From positions 1,302,001 through 1,366,000 of the forward strand of contig SADC01001291.1 in assembly GCA_004194705.1 (NCBI GenBank): DNA of 64,000 nucleotides, written 5' to 3'. Made by a program: the position numbers and the translations under genes. Shown in pieces: positions 10,100-21,048 of the stretch. Positions within the stretch are counted from its first letter, which is position 1. Every line of letters starts with the position of its first letter. A model generated the notes under the pieces. The model saw only the letters and a program-made list of their open reading frames with translations, was not told the DNA's origin and searched no databases. Origin of the DNA: Ditylenchus dipsaci. Lineage: Eukaryota > Nematoda > Chromadorea > Rhabditida > Anguinidae.

Positions 10100-10930
10100 C
10101 ATCACAAAACAGAGTTCCATCCAAAATGTACTGAGTAAGGCTGGGTATGACTGTTTACTAAACAGTGTTTAGTCACCGATGAGCCACTAATAGTAATTAA
10201 GTAACCCTCGTTTCAAAGGCGCTAAATGCAAAAAAAACATAAACTAGGGCATAACTTTAAAGAGTTTTTCAATATAAAGCCCAGCTCTCTAAAAAAAACT
10301 TACAATTTTATTAGATTGATTTATTTTTCACACCGCCTCTCCCTCAACGGGTTTTCAAAACTTGAAAATACGTTTGCAAGTAGGGTTGTCGACGTGGAAT
10401 TTGTCAATTTCGGATATTTCTTGAATTTCAGCTCTAAAAGTCATCTGTATTTTCGCGCGGTAATACCTTTTTTAAAATTTGACGATATTTCCAACAAAAT
10501 GGTATATCAAGCGTCAAAATTAGTTTACAAAATTATCATGCACGCAGGCGTTCTTTTCGACATGGGGCAACGTCAAAATCCACTTTTCACGTCGTCCCGA
10601 ATTCCACTTTTACCTAAGTTTTTTTTTCGCTTTTCGAAAAAATTTTGCGGCAAACTTGAATACTCACTGAATTTGACTTGAAAAATGAGATCTTGACTCA
10701 CAATGGCTACTGGTTTTTACAGGTCCTCCACTTCTTGATAAGCTTAGTAGAGAAGATCCAGGGCTAGATTTTAGTCTAAAAATAATTGGGGAAAATCCAA
10801 ACCTCAAACCCCATGAAATTTATGTAACTTTTTCCTTTGTATTTGACATAAAGTCTTGACTTTCGACCTATCTGTACTTACCAGGGAATTTCAAGTAGTG
10901 TTTTTTTTTCAAAGACTTCATTGACAGATT
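10100..10930. other. AT-rich intergenic stretch
   Basis: A 151-codon open frame runs through 10226-10681, but its composition (Phe, Lys, Leu and Ser from A/T-rich codons) and lack of any motif make it unconvincing. No inverted repeat or RNA gene was seen. Confidence 0.45.
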
Positions 10931-10935
10931 TTTTT

Positions 10936-11690
10936 GGATAATATTTTTTCTACCGGCAAAATATTTTTTCTACCCGCAAATGAGAAATACCCGCAAAAAA
11001 TTTCTTTCTACCTGCAAATTTCTTCTTTTCTACCCGCAAATTTCTTCTTTTCTACCCGCTAATTTCTTCTTTTCTACCCGCTAATTTCTTCTTTTCTACC
11101 CGCAAATTTCTTCTTTTCTACCCGCAAATTTTTTTTTCATTGTTATGTCTTAACTATGTTTAAAATCACAATTTTAGCTGCTACAAAATACAATGGATAA
11201 AACGGAAATATGCCACGTTCTGGAGAAAAAGTGCCACGTTTTAGTGAAAAAGTGCCACGTTTTTTTTAAATTTGCCTAGTTTTGCACAGATATGCCTGAT
11301 TTTATTGGTCGCTGTGTTTCCAAAGACATATCAATAGCAAGCTAATGGTAATCTTCAAAATTTCAGGTGTAAATCATTGATTTATCTAAGAAACCTTATT
11401 GTCAGAAAACGTGGCAGATTTTCACAAAACGTGGCACTTTTTCTCTAAAACGTGGCAGATTTTCACAAAAACGTGGCACTTTTTCACAAAGCGTGGCAGT
11501 TTTTCACTAAAACGTGGCACTTTTTCACTAAAACGTGGCACTTTTTCGCCAGAACGTGGCACTTTTACGTAAAGAAGAAATTTGCGGTAGAAAAGAAGAA
11601 ATTTGCGGGTAGAAAGAAATATTTTGCGGGTAGAAAAGAAGAAATTTGCGGGTAGAAAGAAATATTTTGCGGGTAGAAAAAATACCACCC
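10936..11690. mobile_element. Foldback with TACCCGCAAATTTCTTC arms
   Basis: The left arm (10955-11135) has about nine units of TTTCTACCCGCAAATTTCTTC and the right arm (11573-11690) has the same unit inverted (GCGGGTAGAAAAGAAG). The ends are GGATAATATTTTTTCTACC and, reading inward, GGGTGGTATTTTTTCTACC. They begin with GG like the MULE-type foldbacks and are flanked by T runs that could be a target duplication. Inside lies a second foldback made of GTGCCACGTTTTAGTGAAAA units (left 11208-11275, right 11404-11567). No coding region was found. Confidence 0.7.
11208..11567. repeat. Inner foldback of GGCACTTTTTCACTAAAACGT units
   Basis: Three GTGCCACGTTTTAGTGAAAA-type units on the left are answered by seven to eight inverted AAACGTGGCACTTTTTCAC units on the right, separated by about 125 bp. 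The arms differ in length, as expected if unit number changes by unequal exchange or slippage. Confidence 0.7.
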
Positions 11691-11710
11691 TTTTTTTTTG
11701 TAGATTCTTG

Positions 11711-11949
11711 TTAAAGGGTCTGACCTCTTCCTACTCGGTGGTCCCCCGCCAATTCAAAAATTTTCCCTCGATCATTGGACTTCTGTACGGATTTTTCTGC
11801 CACGTTTCCAACAAAACTAGTCCTGAAATCAAATTTTAGCTTAGTTTTGTTAGAAACCTAGCGGAAAAATCCGTACAGAAGTCCAATGATCAAGGAAAAT
11901 TTTTGAATTGGCGAGGGACCACCGAGTAGGAAGAGGTCAGGCCCTTTAA
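11711..11949. mobile_element. Kolobok/T2-like foldback MITE
   Basis: It begins TTAAAGGGTCTGACCTCTTC and ends in the inverse followed by CCCTTTAA. The interior holds the family hairpin (CCCCGCCAATTCAAAAATTT, ATCATTGGACTTCTGTACGG and their inverse). TTAA at both ends and the TTAAAGG terminus agree with the terminal rule described for T2/Kolobok MITEs of Xenopus, which is the basis for the name. Confidence 0.75.
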
Positions 11950-12030
11950 GCACCCCGAAGTTATATTATAAAGTGCTGTTGATATGTCCAGGTCGTTTGC
12001 AACCGTCACGGCTTTTCAAAGTGTTGATTG

Positions 12031-13263
12031 GGTTATGCGTAAAGTGTGCGCCGTAATCTGTGCGCCAGTAATGTGTGCGCCAGTAAAGTGTGCGCCAGTA
12101 ATGTGTGCGCCGGTGTGCGCCTAATGTGTGCGCCGGTAAGTGTGCGCCAGTAATGTGTGCGCCAGAATAGGTATGAACGTCATACCTTCGCAAATTGGTA
12201 TCCTGAAAATGTTTTGAATACGTTCATAACAGGTATCCACATCCAGGTAGATGATTATTGATAATAACTTGAGGGGTAATACCTTGAGGTTATGTATATA
12301 TCTCCCAACACGTACCTCCCTAGGTGGTTAATGCCCTATGGTGTTAATCCAGTTTTACTAGTTAGGATCTACTTTGAATGACCCAAATCCACCCTTTAAC
12401 GGCCCGATCTGCCCCCATGGATCGAAGTCCACTCTCAACGCATTTGATCAGCCTTCAGTGGTCCTACATGTTATTGTGCCCGGCCAAGGGGTTGAAGCAA
12501 TAAAAGCACACTCCACATTGCAAGGGAAAGGGTAACATATATAGATGTGTTGGATTCGGGATGTGTATTGCTGTTAAGGAAACGTACCAGCTGGTTTTCC
12601 TACCCACCCTGAGACTTCATAGTCCTCTAAAAACTATTTGAGCCAAGAAAAAAACGTTTGCCACCATCAGGATCCGAACCTGTAACATTGAAAAAGTTGG
12701 ATGATCAATTTATCAGAGGATCAATTTATCGCGTATCAATTGAAGGGTGAAACAAAATCCAGTCATTCGATTGATCAAATCGTATTCAGGATCAGGGCTG
12801 TAAATTTTTTATTTTTGACATCCTACATCCACATCCGGCCTAAAAAAATTTTGACATCCACATCCGACCCAAAAATTTTCGACATCCAACATCCACATCC
12901 GACATCTGGATGTGAAATTTTTGACATCCGAAACATCCGAAAACATCCGAAAAATCCATGTAAAATCAATGAATACATCCGCTGACATCCGACCTGAAAA
13001 TTTATTGACATCCACATCCAACATCCGACCCAAAAAATTTTGACATCCAACATCCACATCCGCCGGATGTGGATGTTTCGGATGTACACATCCACATCCA
13101 GATGTATCTTCCGGATGTTTTTACAGCCCTGTTCAAGATACCATTTAGTGAAGGTATTATGATCATATCTATTCTGGCGCACACATTACTGGCGCACACT
13201 TTACCGGCGCACACATTACTGGCGCACACTTTACCGGCGCACACTTTACGGCGCACACTAACC
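12031..13263. mobile_element. MULE-like foldback with GTGTGCGCCAGTAAT arms
   Basis: The left arm (12040-12170) has about eight GTGTGCGCCAGTAAT units and the right arm (13176-13260) has about six inverted units. The ends are GGTTATGCGTAAAGTGTGCG and, inward, GGTTAGTGTGCGCC. The 8-bp direct repeat GTTGATTG flanks it at 12023-12030 and 13264-13271. The interior holds no transposase. It carries a hAT-like element (12793-13131) and a segment (about 12540-12690) ending in a Pol III B-box-like GGTTCGGATCC on the minus strand. Confidence 0.75.
12793..13131. mobile_element. hAT-like foldback with ACATCCGACC/ACATCCACATCC repeats
   Basis: The ends are CAGGGCTGTAAATTTTTT and, inward, CAGGGCTGTAAAAACATCC. 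They are flanked by TTCAGGAT (12785-12792) and TTCAAGAT (13132-13139), an 8-bp duplication with one mismatch, as expected for hAT. The interior is an array of GACATCCACATCCGACCCAA units that reverses at about 13062. It contains no coding sequence. Confidence 0.75.
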
Positions 13264-13269
13264 GTTGAT

Positions 13270-13860
13270 TGTACCGGGAATTCGAATATTAGCTGCTTTT
13301 CAATTTATTTTCTGTTCGAATTCTTGCCACAATCCACAGTTTTAAAATCCGTGACTTGCTTTTTAAAGTACTAGTTACTATAAGTATAATACGCATAAAA
13401 AAATACCCCATACAAGTTGGATATTGAAATCATTTATAAAACAGAAAAGTGGGCTAAAAACCAATGATACCCATATCATGGCAAAGATGGTGTTTTGGGC
13501 ATTCTGCGCGATTTCGGAAATGGACAAATCACAGCACTTCATAACTTAACTTCGGGGTGCTCCACAAGAATCTCAAAAAGTCTCTCATTAAAGTCTTAAA
13601 AAAAACACTGAAACAAAACACTAAACACTAAAAAACACTAAAAAAACACTGTACTTGAGACTCCTCGGTTAAATTTTCGAAAAAAAAAACTTGAAATTCT
13701 GATATATATGACCACTGTCCCCTCTTCGATATTACATCGAATGAGATGATAATAAAAAATTCGCAATAAATCAAAGGTGAACTCGTGACTTCAAGGAAAA
13801 CAGCCTTTTTCGCTATTTAAAATGACACCTTGGCGACAGCGTTATGAAAACATGAACAAT
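13270..13860. other. AT-rich stretch without a recognised gene
   Basis: Apart from the terminal inverted repeat at 13533-13562 and a short run of AAACACTAAAAAAACACT near 13610-13650, nothing structured was found. Confidence 0.45.
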
Positions 13861-13873
13861 GAACCTTTCCTCA

Positions 13874-14994
13874 GGGAGCAGGACGTTTCGCTCCCGGGGC
13901 CGTTTCGCTCCCGAGCCGTTTCGCTCCCGGCCGTTTCGCTACCGGCCGTTTCGCTACCGGGCCGTTTCGCTCCCGGGGCCGTTTCGCTCCGGGAAGAAAA
14001 ATAATACCGATAATTTGTTTATTTTTTGTGATACATTTTTGCTTTTAGAATAATTGCTGTGTTATAACATTAAAAGTTTTTTTAGTGATGGACGCTCGAA
14101 GCATGCTAGATCTTATCGAAGGCTATTCAAGTGATGAAGATACTGAACAGCAAGCCGTTCTAGAAGTCAATCAGCTAGCCGTGGTGGAACAAGTCGAGGA
14201 AGAACTAGCAAATGTTGAGGATCAGTTACCAGCCGTTAATGAACAACCTGAGCCAATCGTATCGGTAATAATTTTATATTTTACATCATTATTACATCGT
14301 TATTCCAGAAGCCTACGGTCGTTATAGTAATGAATTGTTCTTGCTTGGTGATTCAGCCGATAAAAACAGGTTTTTTATTCTTATTCATTATGTTTTTTAT
14401 TGTTTTATTTACAGAATTTTGTTTCATCGTGATTGGGCAAATCAAATAAAGGTCGTGTTTGCTGATGGGACGTTCTCGATAACTCCTCTGCCGTTTCAAC
14501 AAGTTTGCTATTTCATATTATCGATAAACTACTATTAATTTACAGGTCTACGTCATATTGGCTGAACGCAGTGGCTTTGTCTTTCCCGTGGTGTATGCTC
14601 TACTTCTCAACAAGCAGCAACAAACATATGAAAAGATGTTCGAAATGATCAAGGCAGTCTGGCCGACGTTTGCTCCAACAAGTTTTTCCGTCGACTTCGA
14701 ATTGGCCACGATCAATGCAATTGAGCAAGTATTTCCTGGTCTGAAAATGTTTGGGTGATATGAAGAAGCAATTAGGAAGTCATGGTTTTAAAGCGCAGAT
14801 ACGAATAGATCTTTAATGTTATTGCATTTATCGCATTTTATTGTTGTTATGAAATTGTTTATGTTTGTTGTTGTTTCGGTCAAATAAATTTATATTAAAT
14901 GGTGTATTTTTCTCCCATAATTTTTTAATACATATTTTGTCCTGGGAGCGAAACGGCCCCGGAGCGAAACGTCCTGGAGCGAAACGTCGCGCAC
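13874..14994 (+). mobile_element. MULE foldback with GTTTCGCTCCCGG arms and transposase remnant
   Basis: The exact 10-bp repeat CCTTTCCTCA flanks the element (13864-13873 and 14995-15004). The ends are GGGAGCAGGACGTTTCGC and, inward, GGTGCGCGACGTTTCGC. The left arm (13880-13997) has about seven CGTTTCGCTCCCGGGGC units and the right arm (14940-14990) about three inverted ones. A MULE transposase gene with several short introns lies between (14088-14815). This is the clearest case in the window where tandem-repeat arms, a MULE-sized duplication and a MULE transposase occur in one unit. Confidence 0.9.
14088..14815 (+). pseudogene. MULE transposase, truncated
   Basis: The ATG at 14088 opens an acidic N-terminus (MDARSMLDLIEGYSSDEDTE). 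Plausible introns at about 14265-14309, 14369-14414 and 14502-14545 join it to [37 protein letters not shown] and [25 protein letters not shown] holds the first catalytic Asp, and SVDFE holds the second Asp of the MULE DDE domain. After GLKMFG the frame is lost, and DMKKQLGSHGFKAQ continues in another frame. The expected CxxH-type segment and the C-terminal Glu region are absent, so the enzyme is inactive. It lies between the tandem-repeat arms of its own element. Confidence 0.85.
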
Positions 14995-15009
14995 CCTTTC
15001 CTCACGTGT

Positions 15010-15640
15010 ATACGTAAAAACCCGTTTATTTATAAAAGAATAAACAGGAGTTTTGCAAAAAATTTGATCTAAACAACACAAACATCTAATTCTTACTAAT
15101 GTAAGCAATAATAAAACTTGTTCAAACCAACATTCACGAATAACTTCACAAAAGAATTATCGTTTTCGCATATGGGAAGGGAATGAATACTTGTAGTAAT
15201 AATTTGTACGTAGGCTTTAGAAAGGAGGTAGCTGTACAAAAAGAGTGCGCTTTTTGATTGGCCAAACAACCAAAACTGATCAAGCCCAAAGCAAGCAAAA
15301 AGCAACGAGAATAAACAAATGTAAAGAAAAATGCAATCATGGTTTGTGGTTAGAGAAGTTAGATACCCGTCTCCTTGTAAAATCACCAAAAAAAACGCAA
15401 GCAAAGAAATTCTTTGCATCTCACCTAAATTAGGTGGGAAATGCTCGGAGAAAAGGTGCTAGGCAGATCAGAATAAAGGAAGAATACCTTTTTCCCTATT
15501 CGACTGATTGGTGGCAGTAAAGGCAGAAAAAAAGAAGGCAGAAAAAAATGATAGGATCAAGAAGAAAACGGAAGGATTAATCTTCTGACCTTCATATCTT
15601 TTCGGTCTTTAAAGGAGAAAAGTGCACCCTAACCACACTT
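15010..15640. other. 3' flank of MSH5, no gene seen
   Basis: AT-rich sequence between the MULE element and the 3' end of MSH5. A candidate MSH5 poly(A) signal lies on the minus strand (TTTATT on the plus strand at about 15653-15658). Overlapping short frames on both strands have no motifs. Confidence 0.45.
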
Positions 15641-15652
15641 CTATAATTGGAC

Positions 15653-15658
15653 TTTATT
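15653..15658 (-). terminator. Candidate MSH5 poly(A) signal
   Basis: TTTATT on the plus strand reads AATAAA on the minus strand, about 65 bp after the MSH5 stop codon. No better signal is closer. Confidence 0.5.
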
Positions 15659-15720
15659 CGACTTTACAACAACATAAATTCTTACAGCAAATTAACAAGG
15701 TACTCATTATTCCAATCGAA

Positions 15721-18700
15721 TCAATTCTGTAGATCTGCGGAAAAAACTCTCTCGGCCAATTCTAGAAATCCTTTGGGGTCTGCTTCCATGTCCCAACTAG
15801 CAAATGAGTCCATTATTGATTCCATTTGACCAATTAAGAAAGCACTCCGTTGTTCCTCCAATTTGTCTTTTAGCTCAATTTCTGCTAGAGATGAACCAAC
15901 CCTCAAATGGAGATATACCTAGGGACGGCCAATATGAAATTCTGTGTTTAGTAGAATACTAACCTCATCTGCCCGATCAACAACCGCTTTTGGAATGCCC
16001 ATTTTTAGCGCTGTAAGAGTTGCATAGGAGTTATCAATGACGCCATCCACTAATTTAAACTGAAATTCAAGATCATCATTTTCTTTGCGAATAACATCCA
16101 TGGTCTGTAAAATAAAACCTTGCAAGTAGTATAAGCTTCAAACCGATATTACCTGATAGAGAATTAGATCCGACTCAACCAGCAAATTTCTCAGTGCATG
16201 GAAATGTGAAGCGACAAACAAGTGAGGACAACATCCGCCTGGTTTCTCCAACCAATAATTCAGACAGCTAGCTAGTAGTGAAAGACCGACCTCCTTAAAT
16301 AGGGAATGAATTATTACTAAAAGTCGAAATTGAAATATGATCTACCGTCATCGTTCCCTTGCCGAATTCATCAATAATCAACAACGAATTTGCATCACTT
16401 TTGCGGATAGCTGAGGACATCTAAAGGAAAATTTACACAGCATATTTCAACTTTATGGTACAGCTTACCTGTTTAAGATCATTTGCAAATGAAGACATTC
16501 CGTCTAGCACCGAGTCGATCGTGTACATCCGGCTCATAATCCTGTTGATAGGCCCAAACACAGCCTTTTCTGCAGGTACAAATGAACCTACATGTGCAAG
16601 GTAGGTAATTGTACCAATCTGGAAGATCATAAATTCACCATACAAGGAAGTCATTATTTACCATTTTCAAATACACACTCTTTCCAGATGCATTAGGGCC
16701 ACTCAGAATCTTCAGTTTACTGTAATTTTCGCTGGACCTTAAAATTTATTACAACCAAATGACTAAATAAATAAATACTTCATTTACATGATTGGATTTG
16801 GAACATAAGTGGTTGAAGACTTGCAGATTAACTCTGCTATAGGATGCCTTGCCTGCAACAGAAATTTAAAAAACTGCTTTCATATAGCCTAAAAAAGGTT
16901 ACCATGGCCACATCTATCATAGATTCGTCCACAAAACGAGGGCGAGTCCAGTTGTAATCCCTTGCCACCACAGCCAGCGAAGACAAGCAATCCAAGATAG
17001 AAGCTGATTCTAGAGCCCGCAGGATCACACCAGATCGCTTGAGCACCAATTTTTCCAACCTGCAATTAAAGGGGGGGGGTGAACGTTGGGTGGGATTTAT
17101 TACTTTTTTTGTTTTCTTTTCTTAACCATATTTTTTGATTGATTGGCTCATCTGTTAATACATTACTTGGCTAACTTTTCAGGCAGAATGCGAAAATGTT
17201 ATCATAATCAAAATATTTTCTGAAAAATCTTATGGGAAACACGAAAATAAACTGAAACATTCGTACTGTATTTCCCCATATATCCTTTTTCTATTCAAAA
17301 TCATGTTCTTCTCACTCTATTGTGGCTGCTTTTTCGTGATAGCTACTAGGCAACTTACCACCGAGACGGTAGCTAAGACAGCAAGCTACACTTTGAGTGG
17401 TATATTGCCTAATAACTATCTAAAAAGCGAAAACCATGACGAAAAGCCATAACACAAAAATCCTAAAAAGGTACGTGAGGGAAATACGGCATGAATGTTT
17501 TGGTCAATTTTTACGTTTTTCGAGAGATTTTTCAATAAATTTTTTATTCTGATAACATTTTTAGATTCTGCGCAAAAAATTGGCCAAGTAATTTATTAAC
17601 AGATGAGCAATTATCAATAAAAAATAAGGCGAAGAAAAGAAACAACAATGGTTAAAAATCCCACGCAACATGAACCCCCCCCCCCTTTAAAAATGTAAGA
17701 GCTCGTGATTTCCGAACAAATTACAACCTTAGCGTGATTGTAGTCTCTGTGTCAATAATTTTCATTTTGATGTCCCCCACCTCTTCATCTAATCTTTCCA
17801 TTCGGCTACTTTATAGTGACACATACCTTCGGCTGAGAATAGCTGAAACATTTAAACGTCGATTGAGATAGAGAATTTTCCGGAATAACCATTTGAACCA
17901 TTGATATGTTGGGAACTTTAATTTCTTCAGAGATCATCAGCAAATACCCAAGGATCGGCACATAAGCAACGCTGCATGAGTCAATGTGCAACTCTTCTGC
18001 TTCCATCTTGGCCACACTAGTAAGCATTTCCGGCAGTTGTTCGTATGCTGCTTTCACTAAATTTAATCCATCGATTAGCCACATCAAGAAATTGTTTCAT
18101 TGCCCACATTCATCAAGTGTCTGGTCTACACCAGCCTTCAGTACAAACCTATTCTCACTAAGTGATTCGGGAAAGTCGATCTGCAGATTTAAAAAGTGAA
18201 CAGAGCCTCTACCACCATGAAATCCTACCATCTCAACCAAAACTGTAGCTAATTGTAGAAGGTCCTCGCCAAAGAAAGCCATTTTTTCTTTCAAAATGTT
18301 TAAGCGAACCTCTCTTTCTGTCAGATATTCTCCGATTTTTACCAAGGTGCATACTGTCTGAACAAAAAGTGACTGCTAAACTACGTGATTTGAATAATTC
18401 GAATTACTAGATACAAGTTTTTCCAGTCATTTATTGAAAGATTGCCTCTTTGCATACGTTTGATTATGCCCTGAAACTCATTCTAAAAAGACCCAGGCAT
18501 ACATTGTAGCACCCTACCCGAATGCTCATAATGTCCTTCAACCTGTTTCTCATAAAGTTTAATGCGTCTAAATTGCAATCGTGGAAGAAGAAAGAGACGC
18601 CTTCTTGACGCTGTTGCAACACTTCTCGATTTTTTGTGGGTCGCTCAAACCAACTTCTAAAGTGACTTTCATATAGAGCTCGGCAAACATAAGCCAACCA

Positions 18701-19835
18701 AAATACTTAAGCAGCAATTTTCCCGGAGTAGACTTGCAAATATTGCACAGCTTAAAGATGCTCATTCCTTCCTTACGTGAATTGCCAAATATAAACTTGC
18801 GACGTATATTTTGCGGGTTGTAGTCCGAATGAAAAATTTCCAGCGCTTGTTGTGTTACAGCATCCACCTCCATTAATTCGTTTCTAAACTTCCCAATGAT
18901 GGATTTTTTAAAGGAAAAACAGCGCAAAATACAGAGAGAGCGATATGATCGACTTTATTGGAGTTTTGACATCATATTCCTCAAATTCGACACCAATCCT
19001 TTGCTGTTCCAAATACCGCAGGAGAGCACCAATAGACTTGATCTGATAAGCAAAAGTTAGAGGAAAATAAAAAGGAGAATGACCAACCATATTCACAGCC
19101 GAGTAGTCGAAACGAAAAGCAGCAGCCAACTTGCCATCTCTAGAATCATCATTGAACATTCTCTCCAGCCTCTTCTTAGCTTCATTGGCATCTACAAGGG
19201 AATAGATAACAAAAAACTTTTCAGAAGGCAACTAACTGAAGGCTATATTTGGAAAGAAGTTGACAGCCGGTCGAAATACTTCCTCATCTTCGAGTAAGTC
19301 TTGCTCGGAATCCTTGTGACCGTCTAATTGCACCTCTTGGGGTCTGGTATTTGCTCGATCAGCGAATTTGCTTACTAGTTCATCTTCAACGGCATCTTTT
19401 GCGTTGTTCGGTTGGCTATCAAAGGAAGCCGTGTGTTCGTCTGACTGCATTTCTGAATCTCCTAAGAAAGATTGGCTTTCATCTGCGAAGTCCATCTGAT
19501 TACTTACTGGCGCAAAGTTACCTGAAGAGCAGGTTAAACAGTAAGAAGGTGGAGAGTAGAAAGAGATGAAAGTACATTGCTTACGGACCATCAACAGAAA
19601 ATTGATGTCCTGTGACTTGTTAACTATTACATGACTTGGTTGGACTTCTGTTAACACTTAACCAAAAGACAGACGTAAAATATTTGAAAAAGAGAAAGCT
19701 TACAAGACTCAACATCGAAAAGTTGTCTTCCTCCGTAGTATCATGCAGAATCCGAACGACCGTAGTATCTTCTTCATAGAGAGCAGCACCGATTTTTTTC
19801 CCACTGTATGAAATGCACAATATTGTTGCAGTCAT
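15721..19835 (-). CDS. MSH5: MutS homolog MSH5 (meiotic), about 20 exons
   Basis: MSH5 pairs with MSH4 to clamp recombination intermediates in meiosis and promote crossovers. From the start (MTATILCISYSGKKIG, ATG at 19835) the order is: N-terminal beta-rich region; a long acidic insert (19233-19520); YLEQQRIGVEFEEYDV (about 18970-19040), close to the MSH5 family motif RRIGVELEDYN; core and clamp exons (AVTQQALEIFHS, SWFERPTKN, SENRFVLKAGVD, LHIDSCSVAYVPILGYLL); lever exon RALESASILDCLSSLAVVARDY; Walker A GPNASGKSVYLK (about 16670-16705); GSFVPAEKAVFG; Walker B LLIIDEFGKGT (about 16350-16385); FVASHFHAL; and the C-terminus FSADLQN then stop. The summed length is about 850 residues, near that of other MSH5 proteins. 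Exon phases agree at the junctions I checked, except that intron 1 needs a weak donor. No mismatch-recognition domain I is seen, as is normal for MSH5. One intron holds a Kolobok-like foldback. Confidence 0.92.
17066..17690. mobile_element. Kolobok/T2-like foldback in an MSH5 intron
   Basis: The element starts TTAAAGGGGGGGGGTGAACG and ends with the inverse, CCCCCCTTTAA. TTAA is present at both ends, and there are long inverted arms (GATTGGCTCATCTGTTAATA against TTAACAGATGAGCAATTATC). It occupies most of the intron between the exons at about 17729-17815 and 16905-17060, which is about 0.65 kb against about 50 bp for most other MSH5 introns. Confidence 0.8.
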
Positions 19836-19914
19836 TTTCTGAATATCTCTATATAGTATTTCGCATGTGTGGGTGAGTCGCCACTTCTGTATTTGAAGGG
19901 GCGTGCCCACGCTA

Positions 19915-20147
19915 TTAAAGGGGCATGCTCACCTGTTTTACAATTTGTCCCCGCCAATTCAAAAAATTTCCCGAATCATTGAACTTCTATACGGATTTTT
20001 CGGATTGGTTTCTAACAAAACAAGGCTAGAATTTTATTTTAGGTACAGTTTTGTTAAAAACCAAATTGAAAAATCCGTACAGGAGTTCAATGATTCGGAA
20101 AATTTTTGAATTGGCGGGGACAAATTTTGCGAGCATGCCCCTTCAAA
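19915..20147. mobile_element. Kolobok/T2-like foldback upstream of MSH5
   Basis: It starts TTAAAGGGGCATGCTCACC, carries the family hairpin (CCCCGCCAATTCAAAAAATT, ATCATTGAACTTCTATACGG, TTTCTAACAAAACAAGGC and their inverse), and ends GCATGCCCCTTCAA with one substitution in the right TTTAA. It lies about 80 bp upstream of the MSH5 start codon, so it could overlap the promoter or 5' UTR. Confidence 0.8.
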
Positions 20148-20335
20148 AGAGAAGTTCTGTAATTTTGTAGTTTGTCGGACCTTTCAGAAAATTGGAAATT
20201 GAGTGTTTGGGCTCAAAATAAAGCCTACAATTTAGTGAGTAAGATAGCACTTTTTGTTACGAATTCACCGAGCTGTGGCCTCCCGAAGTTTGGTACTCCG
20301 AAAACCAGTACATTTCTCAAAAGATTTTATACTTA

Positions 20336-20586
20336 CCGTATTTCCTCTAATAACTCACCCGGGTGAGTTATTTTTTGGATCGCTGAAAATTGGAAAAATT
20401 TTAGGTCGAACTCGAGATTTTTGGATGAAAATATTAAATTCAAAAACTGGAATCGGTAGAGCTCGTGGGAATTAAGAAAACGCAATAAACAGCTTTGCAA
20501 AATATTTTTTCCGAGCTGAGATATAGGCCCACAAAGTTGAGGGAGGTGAGTTATTAGAGAAGGGTGAGCTACTAGAGGAAATACGG
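20336..20586. mobile_element. TA-flanked MITE with CCGTATTTCCTCTAATAA ends
   Basis: CCGTATTTCCTCTAATAACTC on the left pairs with GAGCTACTAGAGGAAATACGG on the right, with TA on both sides. Inside the ends, GGGTGAGTTATT motifs repeat. The same CCGTATNTCCTCTAAT end occurs at 53425-53676 and as a solo end at about 9660-9680. It abuts the left edge of the large palindrome at 20587-26476. Confidence 0.75.
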
Positions 20587-21048
20587 TAGTGAAAATATGA
20601 TGATGTACACTGCTTCAAAAGTTTATTCGATGCAGAAGAGTCGCTCTTTTTAATGAGTACAAAAAAATTATAGTCTGTAATAAATTTTGGCTTAAAAATG
20701 TGTTTTTTCAAAAAAAGAAACAGCATTTTTCGAACACAATTTTTGGAAAAAAAAACCGCTATAAAAATCGGAAATCGGCGTGTATCCCTCCTAAATTTTA
20801 GTGCATCAGAAAGAACATTCCTTAACATTCCTCATTTTTCTGGCGAAAAAAACCCGAAAAAAGTTGGGGGAGGTGAGACGAGAAAGGCCTTTGAAGTTGA
20901 CCAGTCGTCACTAACTCTTTTCAGTTTTTGACGTAAAAATGTTTTTTACTAATGAAACCTGAAATTTTGACACCGGATTCGTGATCAGCGTATCTGATGC
21001 TTCTAAAATATCTCTTAGAAGTGTACTTTGAATGTCATATTTAAAATT

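Larger units (their letters stand above)
11950..13562. mobile_element. Older inverted-repeat element with GCACCCCGAAGTTA ends
   Basis: AGCACCCCGAAGTTATA at 11949, followed by AAAGTGCTG, is answered by CAGCACTTCATAACTTAACT and TCGGGGTGCTC at about 13533-13562. The element was split by insertion of the GTGTGCGCC foldback at 12031-13263. The superfamily is unknown. Confidence 0.5.

Noticed and set aside
10226..10681. Open frame of 151 codons on the plus strand
   Set aside because: Composition is dominated by Phe, Lys, Leu, Ser and Asn from AT-rich DNA, with no motif, splice context or homologue. It is probably chance.
11422..11688. Frames across the GTGCCACGTTTT and ACCCGCAAATTT arms
   Set aside because: They are tandem-repeat translations without independent evidence of coding.
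17806..17830. Apparent frameshift in MSH5 with an 18-bp intron
   Set aside because: A normal 49-bp intron with donor GTTTAA after ...SQST and acceptor TATAAAG restores the frame (SRMERLDEEV), so no frameshift is needed.
19836..19910. Upstream extension of MSH5 (MGTPLQIQKWRLTH...)
   Set aside because: The start at 19835 fits the family N-terminus, and the extension runs up to the edge of a Kolobok-like foldback.
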